64,000 bases of DNA from Microthrixaceae bacterium (GTDB lineage Bacteria > Actinomycetota > Acidimicrobiia > Acidimicrobiales > Iamiaceae), in contig JADJDU010000014.1 of NCBI GenBank assembly GCA_016702505.1, forward strand, positions 1 to 64,000, written 5' to 3'. Below the pieces are notes generated by a model. That model had not been told where the DNA came from and made no database searches. It was given only the letters and a program-made list of their open reading frames with translations. A program made the translations under genes and the position numbers. Positions 1 through 8,093 of this stretch are shown piece after piece. Numbering within the stretch: position 1 is the stretch's first letter; the number at the start of each line of letters is the position of its first letter.

Positions 1-58
1 CCGATAGTTGGCGAGCGCTAGCTTCAACTACTAGAGCGCCCCTCGCGGGCCAAGTGGT

Positions 59-604
59 ATGTTGGACCCTTCTGGGGGGGGGAGGTTTGGCGTGACCATA
101 GCGTTCTCGATAGATGAGGCTAGAAGGTACCGAGAGCTTCGACCGCTTCTCGTCATCGAACTCGTCCTTCTATGGCTCGTCATACCCCCCCTCCTCATTC
201 TCGCTGCAGGGCAGGGCTACCGAGCCGGAGTATTGGAGGATGAAGGTCTCTTCGGTCGCTGCTCCGTAGAGTCAGTCTCCACCATGGATGCGATTGAAGC
301 ACTGTTCACAAGAAACGTCGATGGCTGTGAAGTTCCCGATTCGGCTAATACTTGGCGCGGATTCTTTGGTATCGGGCTAGCGATCGCCTTCATTGCCAAT
401 GTCTACCTGACCGTGACCTTACTAATGTTCGGGCCAGTTTCAGTGACTGCAGAAGACGTCGGACAGGCCATCTTGCAGACAATTGGCATGATTGTAGTCC
501 TATGCATAGCCGCCCTGGTGTTGTTCATCTATGCGATCGTCATCGCATTCGCATTCATGTGTGGTATTACGATACTGGCAGCCATCTCCAGCACCGGTGA
601 TTAG
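59..604 (+). CDS. Hypothetical membrane protein, first gene of a three-gene membrane cassette
   Basis: I do not recognise a family for this 181-residue protein. A hydrophobic segment lies at about residues 30-50, followed by a polar stretch with two cysteines (about 68 and 90), and then hydrophobic blocks at about 104-125 and 139-178, so three or four membrane spans are likely. The stop is only 3 nt before the next start at 608, and that gene overlaps a third, so the three are probably one transcript. The base composition is lower in GC than in the rest of the window, which fits acquired DNA. No catalytic motif is visible. Confidence 0.6.
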   Translation: MLDPSGGGRFGVTIAFSIDEARRYRELRPLLVIELVLLWLVIPPLLILAAGQGYRAGVLEDEGLFGRCSVESVSTMDAIEALFTRNVDGCEVPDSANTWRGFFGIGLAIAFIANVYLTVTLLMFGPVSVTAEDVGQAILQTIGMIVVLCIAALVLFIYAIVIAFAFMCGITILAAISSTGD

Positions 605-607
605 GTT

Positions 608-733
608 ATGATACAAGAACAACGCGGTGGCAAAGATCGTCGAGCATGGCTGTTGACCATGGTTTTCCCAGGCGCTATGCCTTGTGCTTTCGTCTTGGGC
701 GGACTGATGATTGAGGACAGCGCTCACAGATGA
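608..733 (+). CDS. Small single-span membrane protein (41 aa)
   Basis: A 41-codon frame opens 3 nt after the upstream stop. A charged N-terminus (residues 1-13) is followed by about 22 hydrophobic residues from Trp14 (WLLTMVFPGAMPC...), typical of one membrane span, and a short acidic tail. Its stop overlaps the next start in an ATGA arrangement, which argues for translational coupling and for the frame being real. It is too short for default gene callers. Function unknown; a holin-like or small accessory subunit role would be speculation. Confidence 0.5.
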   Translation: MIQEQRGGKDRRAWLLTMVFPGAMPCAFVLGGLMIEDSAHR

Positions 734-909
734 CCGAGAGCGAGATACAGTCCCTAATGGTGATTGCATCAGGCCTGATTGCTTGTGCCACTTGGCTTTG
801 GGCTGCGGTAAGTTCCGTCAAGGCAGCTTCTGCAAGCGCAGGCCGTAGCGTTGGCCGTCGGGCCAGTGCAGCCGGACTTGAACCTGGGAAGTCGCGCGTC
901 ACGCTGTAG
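730..909 (+). CDS. Small membrane protein (59 aa), coupled to the preceding gene
   Basis: The ATG overlaps the stop of the 608-733 frame (ATGA). The protein has a short acidic N-terminus, one hydrophobic span at about residues 9-27 (LMVIASGLIACATWLWAAV) and a basic Ala/Ser/Arg-rich tail of some 30 residues that would face the cytoplasm. With its two neighbours it forms a compact cassette of membrane proteins with no recognisable enzyme. No homologue recognised. Confidence 0.5.
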   Translation: MTESEIQSLMVIASGLIACATWLWAAVSSVKAASASAGRSVGRRASAAGLEPGKSRVTL

Positions 910-967
910 GCGGTCAGACTGGGGCCGGCCCAGGTGAACACCTGAGCGGGCCCCGCTGCGATAGGGA

Positions 968-1160
968 TCAGTCGTCGTCGAAGGACCTCATCGCTCGGTC
1001 AGGCACGTCGGGGTCCTCCAGCGACGCCATCGGTCCAACGGCTGCTATGTAGCCTCCCGGTCAGCGGGATGGTTCCGCCAGCGCAACGCCTCTGGTCGTC
1101 CGGCTCGGAGTCGGCCTTCTTCGCACCGACCGGGTCGTGATCCTTGCAGTAGTAGTTCAT
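968..1160 (-). pseudogene. Small hypothetical protein, probably frameshifted
   Basis: On the minus strand a good Shine-Dalgarno sequence (AAGGAGT) precedes an ATG at 1160. The frame starts MNYYCKDHDPVGAKKADSEP and stays open to a stop at 999. A one-base change near 1065, in a GGG run, would join it to a frame ending in a natural-looking acidic tail (PDVPDRAMRSFDDD, stop at 968), giving about 63 residues. Two cysteines in the N-terminal part could bind metal. No family recognised. Either the gene is broken or the assembly has a base error. Confidence 0.35.
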
Positions 1161-1382
1161 GGACTTACTCCTTCGAGCCGTCTGGGCTCGCTAGTGATGT
1201 GGTTGCTATGGAACATGCGCCCGGTGGAGTGCATCTCCGTTCAAACGGCAGGCCGCAGCTCTCTGACCAGGTGAAACGGATCCCAAGGTCGGTAGATCGC
1301 ATCCGAGCCTGGATGAAATTGTTTCGGGCCTGCCGTCACGGCTGGCGTGTACCACTCGGTGTTCGTGATCAAGGAGGGGACC

Positions 1383-1950
1383 GTGAATAGCTCTTGGGAT
1401 GACGACAGCCACCCGTCGTTTCCAACCGAACCGCCGAGCTCGCCCGTGGCAGGACCGCCGCCATCCATGCGCCCGAGCCAACCCAAGTCGAATGGGCGGG
1501 GCCGCACCCCACTTCTTCTCGCCGTCGGCGGGCTATTGATCGTCGGGCTCGTGTTCAGTTCGTGGCAGTGGTCGAACGCCTCGGAGCGGGCTGACCGGCT
1601 GCAGCGCCAGGTTGACGAGTTCGAAGCAACTGAGGAGGCCCGCCAAGCCGAGGCCGATCGACGTCCGATCTGTTCCGGGTCGCACGAGCCATCGACGTGG
1701 ACGACAACGACGTCGACTACCGAGGCGACGCCACATCACTGGAGGTCAACATCGAGTTCGTCTACGGCGATGCCCTGGACTGGTTCGAGGCACTTCTCGA
1801 CGACCTCGATTTCCCAACAGCGGTGAGGTCTCGGATCGGCCAGGCACGGGCGCTCGACGGTACACGGGAGGCCGCGACCGACCGTCACGCGTCACCTGGA
1901 CCTATCACCCCGACGACGGCCTGAGCGCTGTCTTCAGCGTCGAGGACTGA
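1383..1950 (+). pseudogene. Membrane-anchored coiled-coil protein broken by two frameshifts
   Basis: Reading from the GTG at 1383 there is a Pro-rich cytoplasmic segment of about 40 residues, one membrane span (LLLAVGGLLIVGLVFSSWQW) and an Arg/Glu-rich coiled-coil. The frame is then lost near 1655; the continuation (AIDVDDNDVDYRGDATSLEV...) is in another frame, and the C-terminus (VTWTYHPDDGLSAVFSVED, stop at 1950) is in the third, after a second break near 1885. The rejoined product of about 185 residues would be a single-pass protein with an extracytoplasmic domain. The family was not recognised. The breaks may be biological or sequencing indels. Confidence 0.5.
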
Positions 1951-2094
1951 ACCTGTTGATCAAGGGCTCGGTGGTTTGCGAATCGACTCAGACGCGAGCC
2001 TGAACGAACCTGAACGAGGCACCAAGAGATCCAACCGAACTCGTTGCGACGAACCTCGGGCTTCCAACGACATGCAGATCCGCTGGGCCTAGCC

Positions 2095-2586
2095 CTAGGA
2101 ACGGGCCCGCTCCGCGAGGACCTCGTCGAGAAAGCTGGCCGTCTCCGCGGTCAACTCTCGTACTGATCGCAGCGTTTGCTGGTCGGGATCTCCTCGGCGG
2201 TTGAACTTGATTCCCACGACCTTGCCGCCGTGTCCCACGAACCGGAGTTCGTTGACCTGGTCCGCTGTCAGGACCACGTCGAAATAGTGGTCGGTGGATT
2301 CTCCGGCAACCGCCAAGAGGTGGTCGCTTGCTTTCCACGGCTCGTACCCCAAGACGCTCTCGGCCTCGCCTTGGTCGACCACCCGCTCGACTGTCATGCG
2401 TCCAAGGAGACGGATAACGCCTCGGTGGTAGGACACGACGTAGACCGCATCGCCCGGCCGGACCCCACGCTTGCGAAAGGCATTCCCGGCTGTGTGGTCG
2501 AGAGCCAGCGGTACCTTTCGCTTCCGGACTGCTTCTTCTGGGAAGACTGTCGTCTCGTGGGTCCAGTAGTGCGTCCAGAACTTCAC
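2095..2586 (-). CDS. EVE/PUA-like domain protein (hypothetical)
   Basis: This intact 163-residue protein begins MKFWTHYWTHETT and carries a beta-rich body with phrases such as FRKRGVRPGDAVYVVSYHRG and VIRLLGRMTVERVV, the pattern of EVE/PUA-like folds that bind modified bases or RNA. I cannot identify a catalytic site. The C-terminal 35 residues are polar and helical. It lies head-to-head with a truncated acetyltransferase at 2606, which suggests that an insertion or deletion brought the two together. EVE-type proteins are often found in defence or accessory DNA, but function here is unproven. Confidence 0.6.
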   Translation of the reverse strand: MKFWTHYWTHETTVFPEEAVRKRKVPLALDHTAGNAFRKRGVRPGDAVYVVSYHRGVIRLLGRMTVERVVDQGEAESVLGYEPWKASDHLLAVAGESTDHYFDVVLTADQVNELRFVGHGGKVVGIKFNRRGDPDQQTLRSVRELTAETASFLDEVLAERARS

Positions 2587-2605
2587 TCTGGCGCCTCACC
2601 TCCTC

Positions 2606-2920
2606 ATGCGCGACGACGCCCCACCGCGGCTCGCTCGTGGCGCACCCCACCAGATTCCGGCGATCCTCCTGGCCAAGCTCGCCCTCGATTCCACGATGCA
2701 CGGAAGTGGGCTCGGCCGTGACCTTCTCGTCCACGCACTCGCAACGATCCTCGACGCCGCCCGTCGCGCAGGAGGACGAGTCGTGCTCGTCGATGCCATC
2801 GACGACGAGGCCCGAGCGTTCTACGAGCGCCACGACTTCGAGGCACTTCCCGGCCAACCTCGGCGCCTCGTCCTGAAGCTCAGCACCGTGGCCAAGGCCC
2901 TCGGGGCGCCGTGGCCGTGA
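2606..2920 (+). pseudogene. C-terminal remnant of a TacT-like GNAT acetyltransferase
   Basis: The 104 residues match the second half of GNAT proteins of the toxin-type (TacT-like) group: an acetyl-CoA binding loop (GSGLGRDLLVHAL) followed by VVLVDAIDDEARAFYERHDF and a terminal beta strand. Full members have about 160-180 residues, so the N-terminal third, with the first strands and helices, is missing; the frame closes at a stop just upstream (2567). No ribbon-helix-helix antitoxin partner is left beside it. It is probably a relic of a toxin-antitoxin locus cut off when the divergent EVE-like gene arrived. Confidence 0.55.
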
Positions 2921-3458
2921 TGCACCGGGGTGATGACAACTTGATGACAAGGGCGGCGAGTCGGGCGGGGGAGCGGACGCCAGACGGCCGACAGCGACGG
3001 ACGAATGATCGTCACTCCGGTGTCCGACTTGTCATCACCTTGTCCGCGAACACGATGAAACAGGGTGATTCTGACGGTCACGGACTGGCACGAGGCCCGC
3101 GAGAAAACCGCCTCTGAGCTGCACGGATAGGGACGCATCGGTACGCCTTGTCACCAAGAACCCGGCGTTCAAGTCCCCCCTCCGACACCGGAAAACCGCA
3201 GGTCAGACCGTGTGGATAACTTCGTTGCTGTATTGAACCCCACGGCGTGGGGTGTTCGCCAGCTCGGCGCTTGAACGTGTCGCGATGCTGGCCGCCGCCT
3301 CGCGCGGGGCTCGAGGTGGCACCGTGGCTGGGGGTCCCGGCGAGCCGCGGCGCGGGTGATCCGCTCGGGAGCCTTCGGCCTGAGCGGCTTCTCGTATGGT
3401 CTGCAACTTCTTGTCTGCAATTTGGCGCTCTCGAGCCTTTACCTGGTTAGGAGGCTCC
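2921..3458 (+). other. Region without a recognisable gene
   Basis: About 540 bp between the acetyltransferase remnant and the sigma factor. Short frames exist on both strands but none has a plausible ribosome site with a protein-like composition. The region near 3225-3260 has a CCCCACGGCGTGGGG inverted repeat that may form a small hairpin. The promoter of the sigma factor presumably lies in the last 100 bp; I cannot point to it. Confidence 0.3.
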
Positions 3459-3926
3459 ATGAGCGCGACCCGTGCAGAGGCCAGCGAACCAGCCTGTGAG
3501 GACGAGATGGTGGCGGTGCTTCGTCGCGCGTTCACGATTGCACTCGGTCCTCGGCTCGGTGCGGAGGCGCTGTCGGATGCACTCCTCTATCTCGTGGAGC
3601 ATCGGGACCGGGTCTTGGCGATGGACAACCCTGGCGGGTATCTGTTCACCGTTGGCCGGCAGCGAGCACTCGCGGCGTACCGTCGTCCGCCAGCGCCACT
3701 GTTCCCGTCGCCAGTGGTAGCCGGCATCCCCGACATCGAGCCTGGCCTCGTCGCTGCGCTCGGAGGACTGAGCGAGCGACAACGTTTGTGCGTCGTGCTC
3801 GTGCACGCATTCGGCTATCGGAACCAGGAGGTCGCCGATCTCATAGGGATCTCTGTTGGCAGCGTCCAGACCCACGGTCGGAGGGCGCTCACCCGCCTCA
3901 GGAAGAATCTGGGAGTGACCAAGTGA
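3459..3926 (+). CDS. ECF-type sigma factor
   Basis: The start at 3459 is chosen because AGGAGG lies 6-7 nt upstream; the open frame extends further but without a ribosome site. The 155-residue product has a weak region 2-like N-terminus (residues 15-75, with ALSDALLYLVEHRDRVLAM and GGYLFTVGRQRALAAYRR) and a clear region 4 helix-turn-helix near the C-terminus (LSERQRLCVVLVHAFGYRNQEVADLIGISVGSVQTHGRRALTRLRK in pieces). This would direct RNA polymerase to a small regulon. Its stop overlaps the GTG start of a membrane protein gene at 3923, the usual arrangement for a sigma factor and its membrane-bound regulator. Confidence 0.75.
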   Translation: MSATRAEASEPACEDEMVAVLRRAFTIALGPRLGAEALSDALLYLVEHRDRVLAMDNPGGYLFTVGRQRALAAYRRPPAPLFPSPVVAGIPDIEPGLVAALGGLSERQRLCVVLVHAFGYRNQEVADLIGISVGSVQTHGRRALTRLRKNLGVTK

Positions 3927-4651
3927 ACCTCGACGAGCTTGCCCGCTACATCGACCACGTCTCGACGAACGCTGGAGCTGCGGAAAGTCACGCGCTTTCG
4001 CCTGAATCTGCGGGTCGGCCCCCCGAGCCGGCGGCGTGCATTCTTGGTCGCTGCATGCCTCGTCGTCGTGGCTGGAGTAGCGGTGGCGATCAACGTAGGG
4101 CGAGGCGGCGATTCCGATGAGGTCGTCGTAGAAGGTGCCGGCACCGCATGAGTTCGCCCTCCGCTGACCAAGAACCCGGCGAACCACCGGTGACGTCTTC
4201 GCAGTACCTCGAAGGCTCACCGACGGTGCTGTCCACCGAGACGCCCTATGCCCGTGAGATCGCCTCGGTGTTGAACCTTTCAGAGTTCGAGATCTTGCGT
4301 CGAGACCGAACAGCGCCTGACGGTGAACCACTGCGATCAGACGACATCAACCGTGAGAGCCCTCGTGCTGGATACGAGGCCACGATCTACCACGGCATGC
4401 CTGCCGTCTTCTTTGAAGAACATGACGATGCGCAGTTGCCGGTCATCGACACCGAAGTCGGCAAAGCGTGGGTCAGCACCTCCGGGGGTGATCGCGTTGG
4501 AGTGGCCCTCGCCAACTCCGAGACCGGGATCATCGTGCAGGTGGCCTTCGTCGACCCGGACGGGCACTTGCCGCAGATCGAAACGGTGGTCGACAAGGCG
4601 ATCGAACTCTCCAGCAACGACATCGTGCTCGAAGAGACGCTCGGCAGGTAG
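3923..4651 (+). pseudogene. Sigma-factor-associated membrane protein, frameshifted twice
   Basis: A GTG overlapping the sigma stop (GTGA) starts VNLDELARYIDHVSTNAG, an N-terminal cytoplasmic segment. The membrane span (RRRAFLVAACLVVVAGVAVA) sits in another frame after a break near 4000, and the extracytoplasmic part, about 165 residues ending at 4651, is back in the first frame after a second break near 4145. The layout (cytoplasmic domain, single span, outside domain) is that of an anti-sigma or sigma-linked sensor protein. I do not see the HxxxCxxC zinc motif of ZAS anti-sigma factors. If the frameshifts are real, the sigma factor has lost its regulator. Confidence 0.5.
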
Positions 4652-4659
4652 CCAGGACT

Positions 4660-5369
4660 GTGATCTGTCCGCACTATCGTCGGCGCATCGTGGGCAAGCG
4701 TGCGAGTCGCTCGATTTCTGGTGTGGCTGCGGCCGTGGTGGCTTTGGTCGGCTTGTCGTGCAGTGCAGGTGACAGTGGCGTGGCGGTTCCGTCGTCGTCG
4801 GCCGACGCAACGACCCCGTCGTCATCAGGCGATGAACGGGTGAGCCAAGACTCCGAGCCGGTCAGCTCAGTCACCAGCTCACCGACCAGCATCCCGGCGG
4901 ATGCGCTCCATCGTGCGCCCGATGCGATCACGAGAGAGGGTGCCATGCTCGCAGGCGTCGACGTCTTGAACGGCGGTGGGGTGGTGGTGTCCGGAACCGC
5001 CACCTCCGTGCACGTCGAGCGCGGTGAGTTCGACATGGACTATGCGGTGACCGTGATCGATGTCGGTCGCACGTTCCTCGGTCCGGAGTTCGATGAGATC
5101 GAGGTGTATACGGCGGTGCCGTTCCTTCGGATGGAGGAAGGCCGTTCATACCTCCTGTTCGTCAACCCGACGGCGAGTGTCCCCGGCAGGTTCACCCCGT
5201 CGGTTACTACCTGTTCGAGCCAGGCGAGAACGGGTGGGTGGCGCGCAACCATCCCTCCCCTGACGAGTCGGCCCCACTCGTCCTTCAAGACGCGCAGGTC
5301 GTGGACCTGATCGAGGAGTCACGCGCGTACATGGTCGACTTGGATCTGAGCGCTCCAAGCGCTGGGTGA
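4660..5369 (+). pseudogene. Secreted lipoprotein, C-terminus frameshifted
   Basis: The N-terminus is a lipoprotein signal: basic residues, a hydrophobic stretch (VAAAVVALVGLSC) and a lipobox cysteine, followed by a long Ser/Thr-rich linker. The folded part (GGGVVVSGTATSVHVERGEF ... EEGRSYLLFVNP) is a beta domain. Near 5188 the frame shifts, and the natural end (HPVGYYLFEPGENGWVARN ... YMVDLDLSAPSAG, stop at 5369) continues in another frame. The broken lipoprotein at 6743-7741 has a similar beta-strand pattern, so the two may be distant paralogues. Function unknown. Confidence 0.5.
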
Positions 5370-5390
5370 CCCCTTGCCCGAGGCATCAAT

Positions 5391-5403
5391 ATCGTAATAC
5401 GAT
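5391..5403. promoter_or_regulatory. Small palindrome upstream of the toxin gene, candidate operator
   Basis: ATCGTAATACGAT has 5-bp inverted arms (ATCGT/ACGAT) around AAT, ends 8 nt before the toxin start and also resembles a -10 region. Toxin-antitoxin operons are normally autorepressed by the antitoxin at such a site. Confidence 0.45.
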
Positions 5404-5411
5404 TAGCGTGT

Positions 5412-5666
5412 GTGGAGATCCACCGCTCAGCTCGAAAGCACGGGGTGGACGATGACGACATCGAGCATGCCGTCGTGCACGCGCTCGTGGTTGCGGATCT
5501 CGACCCCGAATCAGACCCGCCCCGGGTCTTGGCCATCGGACCAGATCGGGCCGGCAACCTGCTCGAGATCATCTGGCTCGAGCTGCCTGGAAGCGATCTC
5601 GTGATCCACGCGATGCCCTTACGCCGCTCCTTCTACGACCTGCTCCCCACAGAGGGCGACTCATGA
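5412..5666 (+). CDS. Putative toxin of a small toxin-antitoxin pair
   Basis: An intact 84-residue protein from a GTG start. Key features are MEIHRSARKHGVDDDDIEHA, the phrase VLAIGPDRAGNLLEIIWLEL and the end VIHAMPLRRSFYDLLP. This is a compact BrnT/DUF4258-like RNase-toxin layout: an N-terminal helical ARKHG motif, then a beta sheet, then a conserved HAMP-x-R. The stop overlaps the next start (ATGA at 5663), so toxin precedes antitoxin. The broken gene at 28090-28327 shares the same motifs, giving two related modules in the window. Exact target unknown. Confidence 0.6.
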   Translation: MEIHRSARKHGVDDDDIEHAVVHALVVADLDPESDPPRVLAIGPDRAGNLLEIIWLELPGSDLVIHAMPLRRSFYDLLPTEGDS

Positions 5667-6111
5667 CGAAGCCGAAGACCTACACCACCACTACCGGCCG
5701 ACGGTTGACCGACGTCGACATCGACGCGATCGCCGTCGAGGTCGAACACCGCGAGTACGACACGGAAACACTGAAGACCCGTCGTCGGGGACGGCCGCTG
5801 CTCGGTTCCGGCCCTGCCGAGGTCGTCCCGGTACGCCTCGACCCAGAACTCAAGTCTGCGGTCGAGGAGCGCCGCGACCGAACAACTCACGACGAGCGAA
5901 CTCTATCCGCAGGGCCCTCCGCCACTACCTCGACGTCGCGTGCACGCCGCAGCTGCCGACTGAGCCAGGGGCGCCTGCAGTCCGAGTTGCCGGCAGGGAA
6001 GTGGCTGGACGGCGCGTCGAGTCACCTGGTCAACATCGCCGTCGAGCTGGTGGACGGCGAACAACGGGAAGTCGACGTTCAGATAGCGGTAGTCGATTCG
6101 GGACCTGGTGA
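5663..6111 (+). pseudogene. Ribbon-helix-helix antitoxin, frameshifted
   Basis: The start overlaps the toxin stop. The first 75 residues include a basic stretch and AEVVPVRLDPELKSAVEER, the beta-strand and first helix of a ribbon-helix-helix DNA-binding antitoxin. The expected second helix appears only after a frame change near 5893 (NSIRRALRHYLDVA), after which that frame runs on to a stop at 6111. In a normal antitoxin the protein would end soon after that helix. A broken antitoxin beside an intact toxin would be lethal, so a sequencing indel is a serious alternative. Confidence 0.5.
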
Positions 6112-6242
6112 CGAGCGTCAGAGCGCTGATCGCCTGGCGGGTCAGATTCGGACGCTCAGCCCTGCTGGCCAAGGGTTCGTAAGCTGAGTCCATGACTTAG
6201 GTTCCGACGCTCGATGAGGTGACTCAGTGGGAGCGTGAGCGG

Positions 6243-6716
6243 GTGAGTGGTCGGACAGGTCGCAGTTCCGGGTCATGTCGGCGCAGGATCACGGCAGTTG
6301 CCGTCGTAGCGTCGATGTCGATGTCTGCCTGTGGAGGCAACTCGGCTCGAACGGTGGAGTCCCTGGACGGCGCCGCCTTTGAGGAGCGAACGAAGCGCAT
6401 ATGCATGGACCATGGGAAGGAACTCGACGAGCTCTTTGACCCATCCAGCGCCGATCGCTTCGAGTCGGACATGGAGCTCGAGGCCGAAATTGAGAGGACG
6501 CGTCGCAGGTTGCTCGCCTTGAGGCGAGGGGTTCTCGCTGCTCTCCGACAGGTCGAACCCCTGGGCCGTGAGGTCGAGTGGCGACTGGCCCTCAACTCGC
6601 ACGAGGCCGCAATCGACCGCGCCGGTAGGGGCGATCGTGTCGATGTGCATGGAGAGGATCTCGCCGACAGCGTCTCGGGCCTTGTCGACGGTTTCGAGTT
6701 CGATGAGTGCTTCTGA
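6243..6716 (+). CDS. Hypothetical lipoprotein
   Basis: From the GTG at 6243 the product has a basic N-terminus, a hydrophobic segment and a lipobox-like end (ASMSMSACGG), then about 125 mostly helical, charged residues with ERTKRICMDHGKELDELF and a final FEFDECF. An ATG at 6219 lies in frame but would add eight polar residues ahead of the signal. Length about 157. No family recognised. It is one of the few intact non-mobile genes in this part of the window. Confidence 0.45.
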   Translation: MSGRTGRSSGSCRRRITAVAVVASMSMSACGGNSARTVESLDGAAFEERTKRICMDHGKELDELFDPSSADRFESDMELEAEIERTRRRLLALRRGVLAALRQVEPLGREVEWRLALNSHEAAIDRAGRGDRVDVHGEDLADSVSGLVDGFEFDECF

Positions 6717-6742
6717 ACACCAGCAGAGAGCGCAGGTCCTGG

Positions 6743-7741
6743 TCAGTCGCCTTCGACGGTTTGGACGTAGGCGATCTCCGAGGTGGGACTGTCGAGGCAT
6801 GACGTCACGTGTTCCACGGCGGCGGGCGGGAGACCCAGCGCCGCGGGATCAGACCCGAAGCTTCCACCCGCCGTGAACTCGTCGCCGACGGCGATGGCGG
6901 GGAAGTCGGGCGAATGGACCGAGGGACCGAATGGCTCCCAGTAGGTGCCGTAGGGCCAGACGAGGGGGTAGCGCTGAGCGGCAGGATCGACTGAAACCAC
7001 GTAGAGGCATTTGTCGTCTAGCTCGAGAGTGCCCTGGATCAGTGCTTCATTGGTCTCGGTGCGATCCGCTGGTGGTGCGTGGACGACCGGTCCGTCGAGT
7101 CCCCCTGAACCGGCAGCGTCAAGTACTTCGTCCACCGAAGTCAGATCGGCCCACGCGTTGCGGAAGCCGGTCCAGCCCATCAGCGGGCCGCCCTCGCACG
7201 CGACGGTGAAGCCCTCGACGGATGCGAACCAACCGTCGGCGGGGCCGATCCTGTACCCGAAGATCGCGGCCTCGATGCCCGGGCGGGCGGCCTCGGCATA
7301 CTTCTCGTCGCCCGCGAACATGGGGCTGATCTGCACCATTACGTTCACACGATCACCGACGGATACCAGGTCGGATCCCACCACCACGCGGGTCACCTCG
7401 ACCTAGTAGGACACGTACTCCTGGTGGTCGGCGCTCCTTACCTGTCCAAGTGTCCCGGTGAGGGTCGCCCCGAACACCACGTCGACCTTTGCCCCCAACG
7501 CGGCCGGCGACGACGTCGGCGAGTAGTCGTAGTTGACCCCTGTATCTGTCAGCGTGGATGCGAACGCCTCGGTCTCCTCGCAGGTTGGCTCTGCGGTGGT
7601 CTGGGTTCCTTCGGTAGTCGTAGACGAAGCGGAGCGTTCGTCGATCTCAGGCGATCCGCCTGATGGGCCGTCATCGGCGTCAGTGCAACCGCCGACCAAA
7701 ACGACGAACACGGCCAGCATCAGTAGCGCTCGAACCCGCAT
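6743..7741 (-). pseudogene. Lipoprotein interrupted by one in-frame amber codon
   Basis: Starting at 7741 the gene encodes a lipoprotein signal (MLAVFVVLVGGC), a Ser/Thr linker and a beta domain, and meets a TAG at 7403-7405. Reading continues in the same frame without a shift (GTC GAG GTG ACC CGC), giving VVVGSDLVSVGDRVNVMVQI and then about 215 residues to the stop at 6743. The two halves join into one sensible beta domain (QEYVSY-stop-VEVTRVVVGSDL), so this is one gene of about 332 codons with a nonsense codon. Its fold resembles the lipoprotein at 4660. Substrate unknown. Confidence 0.6.
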
Positions 7742-8093
7742 ACCGCTTGGACGTTAGGGCTCGGCGCAGGGTTCCCGGCGCTGGCAAGTTCTCGCGGGCC
7801 GTGGCCCTGTCTGCCAGGGTGAGGTGTGACAGCCATGATGAACATGCCCGGTCCGGACGGGTGGAGGAGACTCCCAGAGGTGGTCCCGCGGCTTCGGGTC
7901 TGACCCTCGGTGTGACTGACCGTCGTGTCCTTTTGGTGAATCGTCGGCCTGTCTCTCGCGGGACCACCGTTCTGGGAATCGTGACCGTTCAGAGTGACCT
8001 CATAGGAGCCTGTTGGCGCAGACTCGTGGCTGTCTTGTCCTCCCGGTCTCGTGACCCTCCGTCCCGTTGGAACCGAACCGAAGGATCACGACC
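7742..8093 (+). other. Non-coding region: lipoprotein promoter side and IS110 left end
   Basis: No supported gene in about 350 bp. The part next to 7741 must contain the promoter of the leftward lipoprotein. The part from about 8002 belongs to the IS110-type element, whose 5' non-coding end in related elements is transcribed as the bridge RNA that guides recombination. I cannot draw its fold by eye. Confidence 0.35.

Noticed and set aside
3150..3195. tRNA-like 3' end (GTTCAAGTCCCCCCTCCGAC) near 3.17 kb
   Set aside because: The sequence resembles a T-loop and acceptor, but the T-stem strands do not pair and no anticodon arm is visible.
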